From Chinchilla lanigera (Eukaryota; Chordata; Mammalia; Rodentia; Chinchillidae), in NCBI RefSeq assembly GCF_000276665.1, contig NW_004955502.1, positions 6,813,638 to 6,877,637 on the forward strand: a stretch of DNA of 64,000 nt. The letters run 5' to 3'. The notes below the pieces were generated by a model. That model did no database searches. It was not told the origin of the DNA and saw nothing but the letters and a program-made list of their open reading frames with translations. Shown piece by piece: positions 22,236-37,486 of the stretch (positions are counted from its first letter, which is position 1; each line of letters starts with the position of its first letter). The position numbers and the translations under genes were made by a program.

Positions 22236-22850
22236 TTTTCTGTATGAACTATAGAGCATAAGACCGGCATGTTTAAACATTTTAAAAATGAAGACTGCAT
22301 TTGACTTCTCAGTTAAAGACTAGTTGGAAACCCCACACTTGTGCTGGCACCCTCGACAGAGAAGCTGATGTCACTCACGACTCTCGTATTTGGGATAGGT
22401 GGGAACATAAGCTGTGTTCAAATGAAGCATTTTGACAAATGTTTTCTAACAGTGACTTTGTTTTATCAGTTTGAATTTAATTTCCAAGCTCTTCTAGTAA
22501 CTTAAAACTTAGGATTTGCAATGAGTTAATGGACAATCACTGGATATCTACTTAACAAATACTAAAATACTGCTCAACAAGCAAAATTTTAAGTTTATAC
22601 TTTTTATATATGTGGAGTGGCTATCTTTGCATATTTTTAATGAACATGAATTTTGCAACTTTAAGGTTTAGAAGTTTTGCTGTATACATCCATAAGCTTT
22701 TCCTTCAACAAAAATACATGACTTAAATTCCTTTCAGTTTTCTCAGTGAAATGAATGGGTTACTCTGGCTTAAAATTTGTAATTAACATAGGTAGCTGAG
22801 ATACACCGAGAGTGACAAAAGAAAAACACTATTCAGGATAATACATTTTT
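22236..22850. other. Intergenic, no gene recognised
   Basis: AT-rich unique-looking sequence; nothing seen. Confidence 0.5.
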
Positions 22851-22996
22851 GCTAGGTGTGGTGGGTGATACATGCCTATAATCCCAGCTCTTGGAAGGCT
22901 GAGGCAGGAGGATCAAAAGAGATCAAAGCCAGTCTGGGCTTCATAGTAAGTACATACAAGGCCACACTAACTACATAGTAAGATCCCATGTCAAAA
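22851..22996 (+). repeat. B1 SINE
   Basis: 'gctaggtgtggtgggtgata', 'aaggctgaggcaggaggatc' and 'agatcccatgtcaaaa'. The last SINE before the SINE-free PHIP 3' region. Confidence 0.85.
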
Positions 22997-24469
22997 TTCT
23001 TGTGTGTCAATGTTAGAAAGTACAAAAAAAACCCTTCAATATCTGTAAGTGAAATGAGAATTGGAAAAGAAACCAAGTGAGAGAAAATTTGGCAGTGTTC
23101 TGTGTTTTCACAAGGTATGTGAAGGGGGCAGATGGGGAGGATCGGCGAAGCACTTACTGACAAGTACTGTCAGCACAAAACTAGAATTTGGGTGTTTCTC
23201 ACGCGGGGAAAAAACTTTCAGAAGGGAGACTGAGTGGTTTTTTAATCTCCACTAAACCTACTGCGGCAGATTCTGTATTGCATTAGGATCATTTTCTTTT
23301 TTACTTAGGTCTTTCATTATTCAGAGCCAAGACAGCAAAAAAGTGCAGCCTATTTTACACTACAGCTATAGTTGTGATTTCCCAGAGTGTCCCTGGAAAT
23401 TGACAACCTTAACTACTATTTTATCAAATATTTCACATCAACTCACAAGTTTACAGTGACATGCCTTACAACCAAATCATGGCTAAGTCACAACTTGCCT
23501 AGAAGCTCCACATTAAATGGCACATTTTTATTTCTGGACTAAACACAAAAAAGCAAGACTGAGCTTTGAAAAGTACCAGGACAACACACAAATGAGAAAA
23601 AAATCATAGGCTACTTGAATCAAATCAAAGACCTTCCCACCATTCTTTCCTCTCAAATAGTAATCACTATGTGGCCAATGTGTCAAATGCAGTTACAAAG
23701 TAATATACTGCAAGTTTTGTGCTTTGGTCTTTAATCTTACCGTTCTTAAGTCCTGGGGAAGTTTAGATTATAAAGTTGATGTAACACCAACAAAAAATCA
23801 GTAAAAGTGGTTGATGAAAACAGCATCGGAATTTCTCTTGGCTGGTTCTTCTAAATATATGCTAGGTATAAGAAAGAACATATTTTAGGAAAAAAAAAAA
23901 GGTACCTGAGAATGTTACCTGCTTTCAACTTAAAATGTTTTTTATACAAAATCATTTAAACAAAACTTTTCAGGAAGAAATGACCATTCATAGCATAAAA
24001 CTACACATTATTCCCTATGTGCTTAATTTGAATTGTTAGTGTTGAGTGTCTTACGTAGTATGAATACTCTTCCCATTAAAACAGAATATTCCTAGGTAGC
24101 AACAATAATGCTGACTTGAGCAAATTTCTAGGAAAATATCAAGTTTTACAGATCTCAGTATCTGTACAACTGCTTATCAAGGAGAAAATTTTCAACTTTT
24201 TGCCATTTTTTCCCAGAAACTTCATTTGAGAATTTTTGCAGAATGTTACCTTTTACAAAATATCTGAATGTTGAACTATTTATCACCTAGCACACAGTAA
24301 GTTACATATAGGAACAAGTCAACAGAATTGTTCTAAGCAGATACATAAAAAAAAGTAAATGAGTTACTTTTAACCTTTAGCCATTTTCTAATTAGCTGAC
24401 ATTAGGTTATTAGACCACCTCTTCACAGTAATTTTTAACTTTTTGCTAAATGGTGTCCGGGTCACTTTA
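22997..24469. other. Intergenic or extended PHIP 3' region
   Basis: AT-rich, SINE-free unique-looking sequence. It could be downstream flank or an even longer PHIP 3' UTR; no gene is seen. Confidence 0.45.
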
Positions 24470-24785
24470 TCATTGCTAGGACTTACTATCTGGTATCTAC
24501 AAATGAGGTATACTTTGACTCAACTCTATTAGCTTCAGTCCACTTCTGGCAGTTTAAACATGTTGCATGGGAGAAAGGCCTGGGGCTAACAAAGGTGATC
24601 AGGGCAGCTGACAGCAGAAGGAGCTAGATTAGGGGGCCACACCCACAATGACCAGCCTCTTCTGACTAGGCCTGGTCTAAGGCAGGTCACCAATAACACC
24701 CCGTAACTCCATCACCTTCTAGCAAGCCACCCCACCCCTGTGAGCTCAGGAGGCTTTGGGGGCAGGGTCCAGATATAAACCACGA
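24470..24785 (+). repeat. Dispersed rodent repeat copy
   Basis: 'cactttatcattgctaggac' ... 'gttgcatgggagaaagg' ... 'gtccagatataaaccacgac' resembles the 5' and 3' ends of the repeat at 17.8 and 21.0 kb. Ends at a microsatellite. Confidence 0.5.
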
Positions 24786-24803
24786 CAGACAGACAGACAG
24801 ACG
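24782..24803. repeat. (ACAG)n microsatellite
   Basis: Five to six tandem GACA/ACAG units. Confidence 0.9.
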
Positions 24804-24953
24804 GGGCCATGGAAACTTAGTGAACCTATATTTACCTAATGACTTCTGCTACACAAATAACTGCCTGAAATTGTTTACCAAGTGTTTTATCGTTTTTTAA
24901 AAATAGTGAAGAAATGAGTCTTTACAAAATAGCTTAGAAAAACAAGTTTTCTA

Positions 24954-24959
24954 TTTATT
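24954..24959 (-). promoter_or_regulatory. Candidate distal poly(A) signal of PHIP
   Basis: AATAAA on the minus strand, the last one before the dispersed repeat and the ACAG microsatellite at 24.47-24.80 kb. Chosen because the SINE-free conserved-looking stretch stops near here. Confidence 0.35.
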
Positions 24960-27888
24960 TAAAAATAAGTTTATAGTTACTACATTGCAGGGACAGAAAT
25001 TCTTACACATACATTCTAGTTTGTATAAAAGGATCCAAAGAATTATGCATCAAAACTAACATAGAAAGTGTCCACGTAACAGTAAAGAAAGGTCCAATCA
25101 GTATGTACAAAAAGAAAGGGCACTGCTATTGTGGTGTGAGACCGCTGTTCATAACTTGATACTCTAGGTCTGGAAGGAGAAACCAAAAACCTTAATAAAG
25201 CTAAGTCATTAATTTGCTTTTTTAACTCTTGTGTTATCACATACAACAGATTCGCTTGTGTTTAACATTTTCTGTACAAAATAAACAATTTTAATTTGAA
25301 AATGTGTCAGTTTCAACTTCAACCCTCTAGGTCAGTTACTTAAAAATTGAGCTACACTCTACACATGTCTAAATATCCCATGACAGGACTTAAAGAGTTT
25401 TCTAAAAGATCTCTTTAGAAGACCTGTCTTCTTGCAGTTTTAATATGGTCCAAAAATGTAACTTTGTGTTTTGTCTCATTTTATAATAGTGTATCATTGT
25501 GAAAATCCAACACACATTCTCAAAAGTAACCAGTATGTGTGGGTACTACATTCCATCTTCAAGCTATTTCATTAGCTCCTTGAATGTAGAAAATCAGCCA
25601 CACACTATTATGTATTTGGTTTGTGCCATATAAGGTTAATTTCCTGATAATTTTATCTGCATTAGAAAAGTATTTCAAAACAGCTATCAAAACTAAAAAT
25701 ATATATTGATATATATATAGCTCAGATTTTTCTAGTCACTGTTTTACTGTAGTGTGTACAAGGTTTATATCACTGGAGCACTCTTCCGACTCAACTTCAG
25801 ACTCAGCAACCTCTTCCTGAGTGCTGCACACAGTTCAAAATGAGTTCGCGTGCTTTGCTAATTATAATTAACCAAAATAATTTAGTAAGTGTATATTAAT
25901 TTTAGCTCAAATCACTTGGAAAGTAGAGGTACTAAGGGGAAGTGCAAGAATGGAAATGAGGAAAAGTATTTTTCCAGTATTAACAGGAAGATGAATTATT
26001 ACCTGCATGTAACTGCTCAGCTTTAGAAATACTGTCTAGATAAGCTGGAGGGTAGTGCACAGAGGATAAAATGCCCCATTATGACTTTTAAAACCACACC
26101 TCTTCCATACAAGGTGAACATTTACAGCCCTTTTAATCATTCAAATATCTTGGTCCTTTCAAACTATTCAAACAGATTTTAGGTGAACCAAAAGATTCAG
26201 AATAAACTTGTTTTCTTTATATAGAAAGCAGAAAATCTAAACTGCTTCTAGCTTACATTTGAGAAATATACAGGTAGCTATGTATGTATAAAATGGAATG
26301 TGAAAATTAAACACTGCTAAGTGGAGGGGCTGACTTATAACATTTTAAACATGTAAATACTGCAAATGTCACACAAAATGTTAACTCAACACACTTGCTA
26401 AGATATCTGATTAATCTACTATGCTCCAAACAAGGGACAGTTCTAGCTGGTGTGTGAAGACTTTTCTCTATTCATTGTGTCTTATGTTCACTTTCAAATG
26501 ATAGCCAATCCCATGTAATCTGATGTAATCTAATCAAACTCACAAATATGACAATTTGTAATAATGCCACCAGAGTCTTTTGTAGTGAGGCTGCGCATTA
26601 GAAACAATGCCAATAAATCTTAAAATCATAAATATATACAGAACACAGTCCAACACTGTGACAGCATTGTTAAGGTTAAAATTTTAAGAAGCTATACATC
26701 TATTGCAGAGGTTGTAAGATTGTAATTAGACTTTATACTTGAACTACCCAGTGGCAAAGTGTAACTCTTGTTAAGATTTATCTGGGATGTCCTGGGGTAG
26801 AGAGAACATTAGCGTTGAGGACTTAAAATATGTGAAGTGTTTCTACATTCCATGCAAGTGACAAGTATTTCTGAAGCTTTGGATAAATTTGAGTTTTACT
26901 GCTCACCTAAGAAGTGCCAGTATTTTCCTCTGTCCTTACATATACAATGTTACTACTTCAAAGAAGATAGTTTTCCAAGTGGTAAAACTAAACAAAAATA
27001 TGTTGATGAATTATATTTTTTAATTCAACTTTTGTAACATATAGAAGCTAAATTATAAAAATATATAAAATCTAAATATATCTGGTATTACTAATACATT
27101 TTTAAGTGATTCAGTTACAAATAATCTGATCCAAGTCATTTTGCTTTACTAAGAAACCAGTGTCTGAAAATGTCCAAATATGGTCATAAATATACAGTGT
27201 CTTTAGAACAGGAATAACATATTTATGTGTGATAGGAAAGCTGGCAAATCCTCATTTTCTGTGCTCCAGAGTTAGAACTAACCCATACACCACACTAGAG
27301 GCTCTCACCCTAAGACTGTATGTACTTCCTTCTTCTGCACACATCTGCAAAACTATACACATTTTTTTTTTTACAAAAATGGATTTTATAGTCTATTATT
27401 TTTCCCTAACACAATGCAGATAACATCAGGAAATTACATATTTCAAATAGATTGCCTTCAAAAGCACCTAATTACTTTGATTTAAGTTTCAAACATATAC
27501 ACTATTATTTTCAATAATGATGTAACTGAGACTCATTTTTCTATACAACCAAGCCTTCCATTTCTGCATTATGAAGTTTAACTACTGAATTTTAATTATA
27601 TAGTTAAATATATTTGATAGAAAAAAATAAATATACAAAAAACCTGAAAAATTTGAAATTATTTTTTCAACTGCAAAATCACAGCAATTCAGTCAAGATC
27701 TGGAAAATGGTTTACTTAATTTCACAGGAGAATTTCTGTACAAATTTAGTTACAAACGATCTAAAAAGCCCAAATGCATCACTTTTCATTCTTCTTCAAG
27801 ACAATTAAATGACAGTTAACATTTATCCTATCTGCAATGAGAAAAGAAATAATTATGTAATATATTTTGTCACGGTTCAATTAAAGAC

Positions 27889-27894
27889 TTTATT
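27889..27894 (-). promoter_or_regulatory. Candidate proximal poly(A) signal of PHIP
   Basis: AATAAA on the minus strand within AAAAATAAAGTC, about 1.72 kb after the stop codon. Followed by AT-rich sequence with several possible cleavage sites. Confidence 0.4.
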
Positions 27895-29614
27895 TTTCTA
27901 CATCAGAATCATGCTGATACATATTTTCTCCATTCTTGCTTTTTAAAAATGTAGTATCCTGAAAATTTTGGTTACATTTTTGTACCATATCAGTCCTCAG
28001 AAAATACTACATTCTTTAAACTTTAAAAAAAAAATTGGACAATAATTTTTAAACAATAGAAATGGTATTTATGTTGGGTCTTAAGGTATAAAATAACTAA
28101 CTGTACCATAAACAAATAAATAACTGCTTTCCTTTTCCATAGCAGTACATATAGCAATACATTCTCCTAAGTCATATAGTTATCATTTACAATAGACAAC
28201 TTAAATTTTACTAATGATGCAAAAAATAATAGAATACAAGGCACAATCATTAAATGGAGTTTTTCTTTAGGGTGTATACTGACATACCAGCGTGATAAAG
28301 ATACGGTTAAAAAGTGCAGAAAAACACAATGTGCAATGAGACCACTGTATAAAACATGATTGCATAAAAAGTGATTTGGCCTATTTTAACCTTTAATAAT
28401 TGAAAATAACCAATCTTTTCCTTAAAATTAAAACTATAAAGTATGACATTTTAAAATTATTTTTATTCTACCACTATCTAAAAAATCCTGAAAAAAGAAT
28501 TTATACCTGGGTATATATAAGTATGTGTTTGTATATATATTTAATTATACCCATTTATCAATATATACACATACACACACAGACACATTTCTTTGTAAGC
28601 CATTTTAGCCTATCAGATATGTCTAAAGTTTAGAAATGACATTAATCCAGATCAACAAGTAAACATCAAGTCTCATACCTTTTTTCCTGTATTTTCCTTG
28701 AATCCTTTAACCACTTACACATTTTCTCTAAGACATCTCTGTCAAAGGACCCACCAGTGCATTATTTTCTACTCAGTACCAAAAAAAAGATATATCTCAG
28801 CATAACTCTTTAATAACTTGCTCTTTAGAATAAATAGCCTTTCTAATATTGAAAAGTGTATGCTGTCCTGACAGTCAAAAACAGGCTTTCCACTGCACTG
28901 ATTTTCAGTCTTTGGCACAATAAACAGAGATTGAGTGATTGATATAAGAATCAAGGTCTGAAAAATTAGACAGTCAAATGTTTTCCAATGTGGATATGTT
29001 TCCTTTTCATCAGTATATTTTCTCTTAAGTTTGGCAGAAATGGAATAAAGCAAAATCCTCTTCTAGGTCTTCATAGATGAGCATTCTATAACTAAAAGTT
29101 TTTAGGATATTAAATGGTGAAAATTTTCTATTTACCTTTACAGGAAACACATTTCTTAAATTACTGCTACTCTGTGTAACATCTCTTCCTAGGGGCATGA
29201 CTTCCATATCAATACAAATGTACCTTGCTTGGCCAAAAGTAATTTTTCCGAACATGAAATGCTCTATCACTAGGAATACTATGCTCCCTAAGAGAGCAGC
29301 AGCGCTGTCACTTCCATGAGTTAATCAGGAACTCAAGCGGCCCTCAATTTCTTCTGTTTCAAACACTGAATGAAATGAATGTGGAAATGCATAACCTATC
29401 TAAGGGCAATAAATAGCAAACATTTAAAATATATATGTATACATTTATATATATTCATTTGAAGAAGTGAAGTGTCTTCTAAGGTTTTCTTTTGCAAGTC
29501 AAATCATAACATTCCCTAATCCACCATAGCAGCAAGGAAGCAGAAGCCTTAGTTCTACTTACTCCTTAACTGTACCTGCTTCATAGATTTTTGAAGTAAA
29601 TATTTTGGTTCAAG

Positions 29615-30255
29615 TTACCAACCAATTAAATTAGCTTTCGCTTTTTCAGTCAACTTTCGGACTCGTCCTCTACTAGAAGTTCCAAAAGTTAAAGAAGTGT
29701 CTTCAAACAGCAACTGCCTCTGCTCCTCCTCAGAGTCGTCCTCATTATAGAAAGCTGTCCTCCGACCTTGGTTTCGAGTTCTCATGTGGGGCTCAGAGCC
29801 TTTGAGTGTGTCAAACTCTTCCTCCTCATCTATAATAGGGTCATCTGCCTTTTTCCGGTTACTTCTCCTTAGTACTTTAACATTGGAAGGAACTAGGAGA
29901 TCTGCATCTAACTTTTGTGTTTTTGTCTTCCTTTTGGGTTTTCTGCCTCCCCGACTCTTTTTCTGTAGCAAATCCTCCTTAACGATATTTGTTTCAGGCA
30001 GAAAATTGCATGTTGAAGAAGGAACCACTTCATCTCTGCTGGGATGCAAATTATTCTGCTCTATATTTTCTGACTTTGCATACTGTGGTTTTTTAGGCTT
30101 TCTTCCCCTTTTCTTGTGTATCACTTCACTGTTACTGGTATTCACATCTCCCTTGGGCTTCCTTCCAGGCCCCCTCTTCACAAGTTTTGATGGCTGTCCT
30201 CCATGGCCATTTACTTGAATGGTTCCAGGTATAAGAGCATTGTTCTTATAATCTC
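29615..30255 (-). CDS. PHIP: PHIP terminal coding exon with GRKPK repeats and stop
   Basis: Acceptor CTTTTAG before 30255; 2 nt complete the upstream Gly codon, then 212 codons and TAA at 29617-29615. Begins [20 protein letters not shown] and ends [13 protein letters not shown]. Three short basic repeats, [18 protein letters not shown] and RGGRKPKRK, resemble AT-hook (GRP-core) DNA-binding motifs. They are followed by the acidic run DEEEEFD and by [18 protein letters not shown]. No domain beyond these is visible; the tail is probably disordered and nuclear. Confidence 0.97.
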
Positions 30256-32312
30256 CTAAAAGGGAAAAAACAACATACTTACAATGTGGAATTTCTTTGT
30301 GGGCCCATCAAGTTAGTCAATAAAGGGCTAGTAGTACGTGCAATAACATAATTTGAATTTTTTTACTAAAATAAAAAAAAGTGACTAAAGGCTGACAGAA
30401 AAATATCCATAATAAAGTTAGTAATGACTTCATGGGGGAAGTGAAAGTTTAGAGAAAATCAACAACCTAAATTACTGATGTAATTGATGACAGCTGAGAT
30501 TAACAAAGGTATCTTTCTTCTATTACCTTTACTATACATTCCAACGCATGAGTTTTGTTTGAACCACACAAAATGTTTATTTGCATAGTATAATAATGAA
30601 GTATTTTATTGTTTAACTCATTAAAGGGTTTTTCTGTAGTCCAAGCAGTTCAATTATGGAAAATAATCTTAACGTCCAATTCAGAACCATTTAATTCATA
30701 AATCTGAATTAAAAAACCACAGTACCCCCTGCTTTCTTCTCATCCTCTGATCTGAGTGAAGAGTAAGAGATAATCAAGACAAATTCTAACTCTGACACTG
30801 TTCTGAATGTGATTGCTCTATGATGTTAGAAGAGTGAAGAGTTATCAAAATAGTTTATATCAAAAGATGCTATTTCAAAACTTGAAAGGTACTGAGAAAG
30901 TATTAAATGAGGAAAAAAAATACATTCCAAAGAAGGAAGAATGGGACAAGGACACCTAGAGACTTCAGCTGGAACATACAAGGGAGAAAAATGGTAAGGA
31001 AATCTGGAACATTAGGAAAGAACCAAGTAATGAAAAATCTTGTTTAACAAGCAAAACTAAAACTTAAAAAACTGAAATTTAAAAACAAGAGTTTATATAG
31101 TTTGAGAAGGGAAGGATTTTAATTTTGTGTCAATGTGTGTACATAGATGCTAGACAGCAACGTCAGAAACATCACTTGGGCTGCAATGGGAAAGGTAGAC
31201 TAGAGCAGAGATGTTAAATACAAAAAATTAGCCAGCGAACTAAGGAAACAGTTCAGGCAAGAAATGATGCACATCTGAGTTAAGGCCATAGAAGTAAAAA
31301 CAGACTTCAGAGGTATAATGGACAGGAAGTTGCTGAGCACATTTGGGCACTGGAGAAAAGACTAGGAGAACTCGCCAATTTCAAGCTCATGTAGGTGGAC
31401 AGCTCTCAATGCATTAGCTGAAACAACATTTCAGCAAAAAAACTAAATTTTGAGTGAGGTATTTATGTTAGGAAATGTCTTAGGCATACTCTGGAAGCCA
31501 TGACACAAAACATTTACTATTAGACTGTCTGTGGCCCTGAAGCTACTGTTTTAATATTCCATATGATAGATTTTACCAGTGATTCTCCCCATCTTTCAAG
31601 TGTAACAGACTTTCCAAAAAATTCTGCACTTAAAAGAACTTGGGAGCATAACTGGAAGGAACCATAAGTTGTACACTAAACTGACGCCCCACTACAGACA
31701 ACGCAGATGAATTATCATTTAATGTGTTCTATCTACTTTGTGACCTAACAACTATTTAAAGGTAAAGAACTCTACCGTGGGTTAAGTGAATCAAATTTAA
31801 TTTAAACTCTGAAGATGTATTTCTTAAGGTGTTGTAATAATGAACTTAAAAACTAATTTATAACATTAAAAGCCTCTAATTGTAATAATTTTTTATTTAC
31901 ATACAGTGAGCTCTTCTTGCCTCTTTAAATTTAGTGACAATACAGCTTGCTATTGCTATAACCTGCAAATTAAAGGATCTCATTACATTTATCAGCTAAT
32001 ACAGACTGTGTGACTTAAACAGGCAACCCAGAAATTGGAGACAAATGCTAACCCCAAGAAAAGCATCATTTGTAATAAAGATATGCTTATTACAATGTGT
32101 CAGTGTGTATATATAGTTGGAAGATTTTCTGTCAATGTCTGTATTGACATTGATATTATTACATTTGATATTATCAATTACATTGATATTGATATTATTA
32201 CAATGTGTCCATGTGTGTACATAGATGGAAGATTAATTTTGTGTCAATGTGTGTACTGACATTGATATTTATATTGATATACTGTCTATGGAAGAATACC
32301 AGGGCACTTTAC
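30256..32312 (-). other. PHIP intron with minisatellite
   Basis: No SINE seen. Holds a solitary minisatellite-like unit at 31111-31149 and a two-unit array at 32093-32290. Otherwise AT-rich unique sequence. Confidence 0.7.
32093..32290. repeat. Two-unit minisatellite, about 108-bp period
   Basis: Units start 'caatgtgtcagtgtgtatat' (32093) and 'caatgtgtccatgtgtgtac' (32201); each continues with 'ggaaga' and 'tgacattgatat'. A third related piece ('aattttgtgtcaatgtgtgt') lies about 1 kb away at 31121-31140. Confidence 0.75.
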
Positions 32313-32510
32313 CTTGCTCAATGACAGCTGTTGACTTTGAAAGAGTGGATGCCTTTGAGAGTATAGATGACTTCATTTTACGTTTAACTGGCTTTTCCTT
32401 TTCCATGTTTTCTTTTGCAGAGTTGTTCTTAGCGCCATGACTGAAAGTGGACTGACCAGGACTTGAAAGAGTATTCAAGGCTTTGGAATGTTTCATGGAA
32501 TTTTCCAGTA
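32313..32510 (-). CDS. PHIP: PHIP coding exon, Lys/Ser-rich tail
   Basis: 198 nt: [20 protein letters not shown] through [12 protein letters not shown] to VIEQG. Acceptor TTTTAG, donor GTAAAG. Disordered basic tail. The minisatellite at 32093-32290 lies directly downstream of the donor. Confidence 0.95.
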
Positions 32511-32661
32511 CTAAAACACAAACCCAAAAGATTAAAAGTTGAGACTTGTTGACTCTAAATGGAAGTACAATGTTTGAGATTGCTTCTAACCTGAATTGCT
32601 TGAATTAGCCAAGAAGACAAAACCTATGGGATGCTTAAAGCTTCCTCTAGAAAGATACTTT

Positions 32662-32743
32662 CTTTTTTTAGTGCTAGTGAATGAACCCATGCCCTCATGC
32701 ACACTAGGCAAGCACTGTACCAGTGAGCTGCACTTACAGCCCA
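32662..32743 (-). repeat. ID SINE, antisense
   Basis: 'agtgctagtgaatgaaccca', 'gcacactaggcaagcactgt' and 'gtgagctgcacttacagccc'. Diverged; in a PHIP intron. Confidence 0.75.
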
Positions 32744-33115
32744 GGATACATACTGTTTAATAAGGAAATGGCATACCCAAATAGAAACTCTAGTAACTGT
32801 AGCATTTGCTGAAGCTATTTAATTAGTTCAAAATTATGAAGGTAAGTCTTGGCAAACTACTAGCAAGTTTAGATACTACAACAAATTCAGGCAGTTTGGA
32901 TCTGTTTGTTACTTTTAAAGCATCATTCTATTCCTACATCTGAATTTTCTTATCTAAAACATTTTTAAAAAGAAGAACAATCAGAAGGAGAAGAAAATCG
33001 AGTGCAAAAAATTACTAAAACTCAGAGAAAAGTAAAAATCTAAAAAGCAGCAGAAAGAGCAACAATTACCACCTACCAACGGTACTTCCATTAAGAAACT
33101 GTAACTAAGTCTTAC

Positions 33116-33381
33116 CTGTTTTCCCTGGTACTGCAGATGTGTTAGCTTTTGCAATGAAACTCTTTACTGCAGCTGATGAAGTAGATGGCTGCTCGGTAGA
33201 GACAACTGGATCTACAATCACTCGGTTGCTTCTGGTTCGAACCACAGAACTGGATTCTGTTTTGCCATTTATCTGAGCAGCATTATGTCTTGGTGGTACT
33301 GATCGTGTAGGTGTGGAAAGTGAAGAGGTAGAGATTTCTGACTTTAGTTGGGGTTTTAAGATCCTTTTTTTCCTTTCAGGG
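33116..33381 (-). CDS. PHIP: PHIP coding exon, Ser/Thr-rich C-terminal region
   Basis: 266 nt starting [20 protein letters not shown] and ending SAVPGKT. Low-complexity Ser/Thr/Val-rich sequence with no recognised domain; likely disordered and modified by phosphorylation (inference). Acceptor TTACAG, donor GTAAGA. Confidence 0.95.
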
Positions 33382-33795
33382 CTGTAAGTAAGATCATACT
33401 GTTAGTCATTCTTATAGGTCTAAATAATTAAATAAAATTTTATAGTACTTGCTGGATTCAATATTTGTATTATGAAATATGTTAAAATATGAGATTTGTA
33501 GTGGATTTCATATGGTTGTGAGCCTTTGGAAAGTGAATTATTTAGTGAAGGATTGCCATAAATGCTACAGTTATGACAGAGAGCATGATGCCATCACTAC
33601 CCTAAAAATGCTGTTTTACTTTGTAGATTTAGCGGTTTGAATTTAAGCACTTACACTAGTAAAGCTTTAGTTTAAAAGATTAAAAATCCTCCACATCATA
33701 GGAACTTGCATGTCAAATATATCATTCTGCAATATAGGGAATAGTAAAGGAAGTATTAAAAAACACCAAATTCTATCATTTAGATGACAAAGTTA

Positions 33796-33993
<198 letters not shown>

Positions 33994-34644
33994 CTATGGA
34001 AAGAAAAAACACCACAAAACTGTGATCAAATATGCTTCAAAGGAAATGCCTGCTCAGTGAAATGTATTTTTGCTAATAGAATGTTTTTAGAATTTAAACA
34101 CTGCTTTTGATATTCCTTTTTCCCAATCTTTTCGGATAAGAATTAACTAAAACATTTTTACATTGAAATTATTTTTGAGTTTAGATTAGGAATTTTTTGA
34201 GTTTTGAAATTCTTAAAGAATGAAGTTTTACTCTGAATTCAGATGGCTCATGCAGACCAAATTCACTATGAACGATTTTATGGAAACTAGGCCTGAAGGT
34301 TTGCTACCAGAGATTACTACCTATCCTTTCACTGGCATACACCACTCCTTTGTAGTATCTTTTTAACAAAGAGAAGTAGTTATTTGTATTGTTACTTATT
34401 TCTCAGCTTCACAAAAATTCTCCCATTCACTAATGTACCTAACAGTTAGAACTTAAGCTCACAAAGGTCCGGTTTATACAAATACAATTTGTGCACAGTA
34501 TCTACTGTATCACTATACTTCAAGAAAAGTAAACACCCCTAAACATCAAAGAATGACAGCAGTAATATTTCATAGAGGGTACTGAGAAGAAAGGGGTAAC
34601 AGAACCCTGTGTTAATCAGAAAGTTAATTTTATTCTAAATTTTA

Positions 34645-36845
<2,201 letters not shown>

Positions 36846-37297
36846 TCAAATACATTAGTAAAATAGCACATACACAATACAACTTGTACTTTTACTGCAG
36901 TCTTGGTACAAGTTGCATATTCATTACCTGAAATACTAGGTCCAGAAGTGTTTTGGAGTGCCCACTGACCCTGATCTGGAATATTTACATACAGTATAAT
37001 GGCTAAATATCCCTAATTCAAAAATCTGAAAACAGACAATCTAAAATCCGAAGGTTTTTAAAAGTTAGTGCTCAAAACGTTTTTTAATTCTGGATTTTCA
37101 AATTAGGTATAGTCAAGCTATGACATATAGTACTTTGAATAAAAGAAAATGTCTACTTCTGAAACACATGCATTTTATGATTTAAACTGATTTGAAAGTA
37201 ATACTTCATCTGCCTTTAAAACTGCTAAGAGTAAAAATCAAGCTCTTAATACATAAAATATGAATTTAATTCTCTTCAAAAGCAAAATCCATATTAC

Positions 37298-37348
37298 CTT
37301 CCTTTTTCGGGTAGAAGTTCCTGGCACATCAGCATCCTTCTCTTCTTC
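37298..37348 (-). CDS. PHIP: PHIP 51-nt coding exon, inter-bromodomain linker
   Basis: Seventeen codons, phase 0 to 0: EEEKDADVPGTSTRKRK. The acceptor (CTCAAAG) is weak because its polypyrimidine tract is poor, but the frame and the downstream exon demand it. Donor GTAATA. A small symmetric exon with a weak acceptor is a plausible cassette exon. Confidence 0.85.
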
Positions 37349-37428
37349 CTTTGAGTCAAGAATATATCAGAATACTAAAACATTCTAGATTTTATTGTAC
37401 TCAACATTATACTCAAATTCATAAAATA

Positions 37429-37430
<2 letters not shown>

Positions 37431-37484
<54 letters not shown>

Positions 37485-37486
37485 TG
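37431..37486. repeat. (AT)n(AC)n compound microsatellite
   Basis: A long AT run followed directly by an AC run, in the PHIP intron between the 51-nt and 70-nt exons. Confidence 0.95.

Larger units (their letters stand above)
24930..29614 (-). other. PHIP: Probable PHIP 3' UTR
   Basis: AT-rich sequence after the PHIP stop that contains no SINE, LINE or long ORF of note, in contrast to SINE-dense sequence on both sides. Two AATAAA hexamers on the minus strand could end the transcript: 27894-27889 (short form, about 1.7 kb UTR) and 24959-24954 (long form, about 4.7 kb). Pumilio-like UGUANAUA motifs lie at 26640-26633 and 25109-25102. The exact end is not determinable from sequence alone. Confidence 0.6.

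Noticed and set aside
29784..30218. 144-codon plus-strand frame
   Set aside because: It is the opposite-strand shadow of the PHIP terminal exon.
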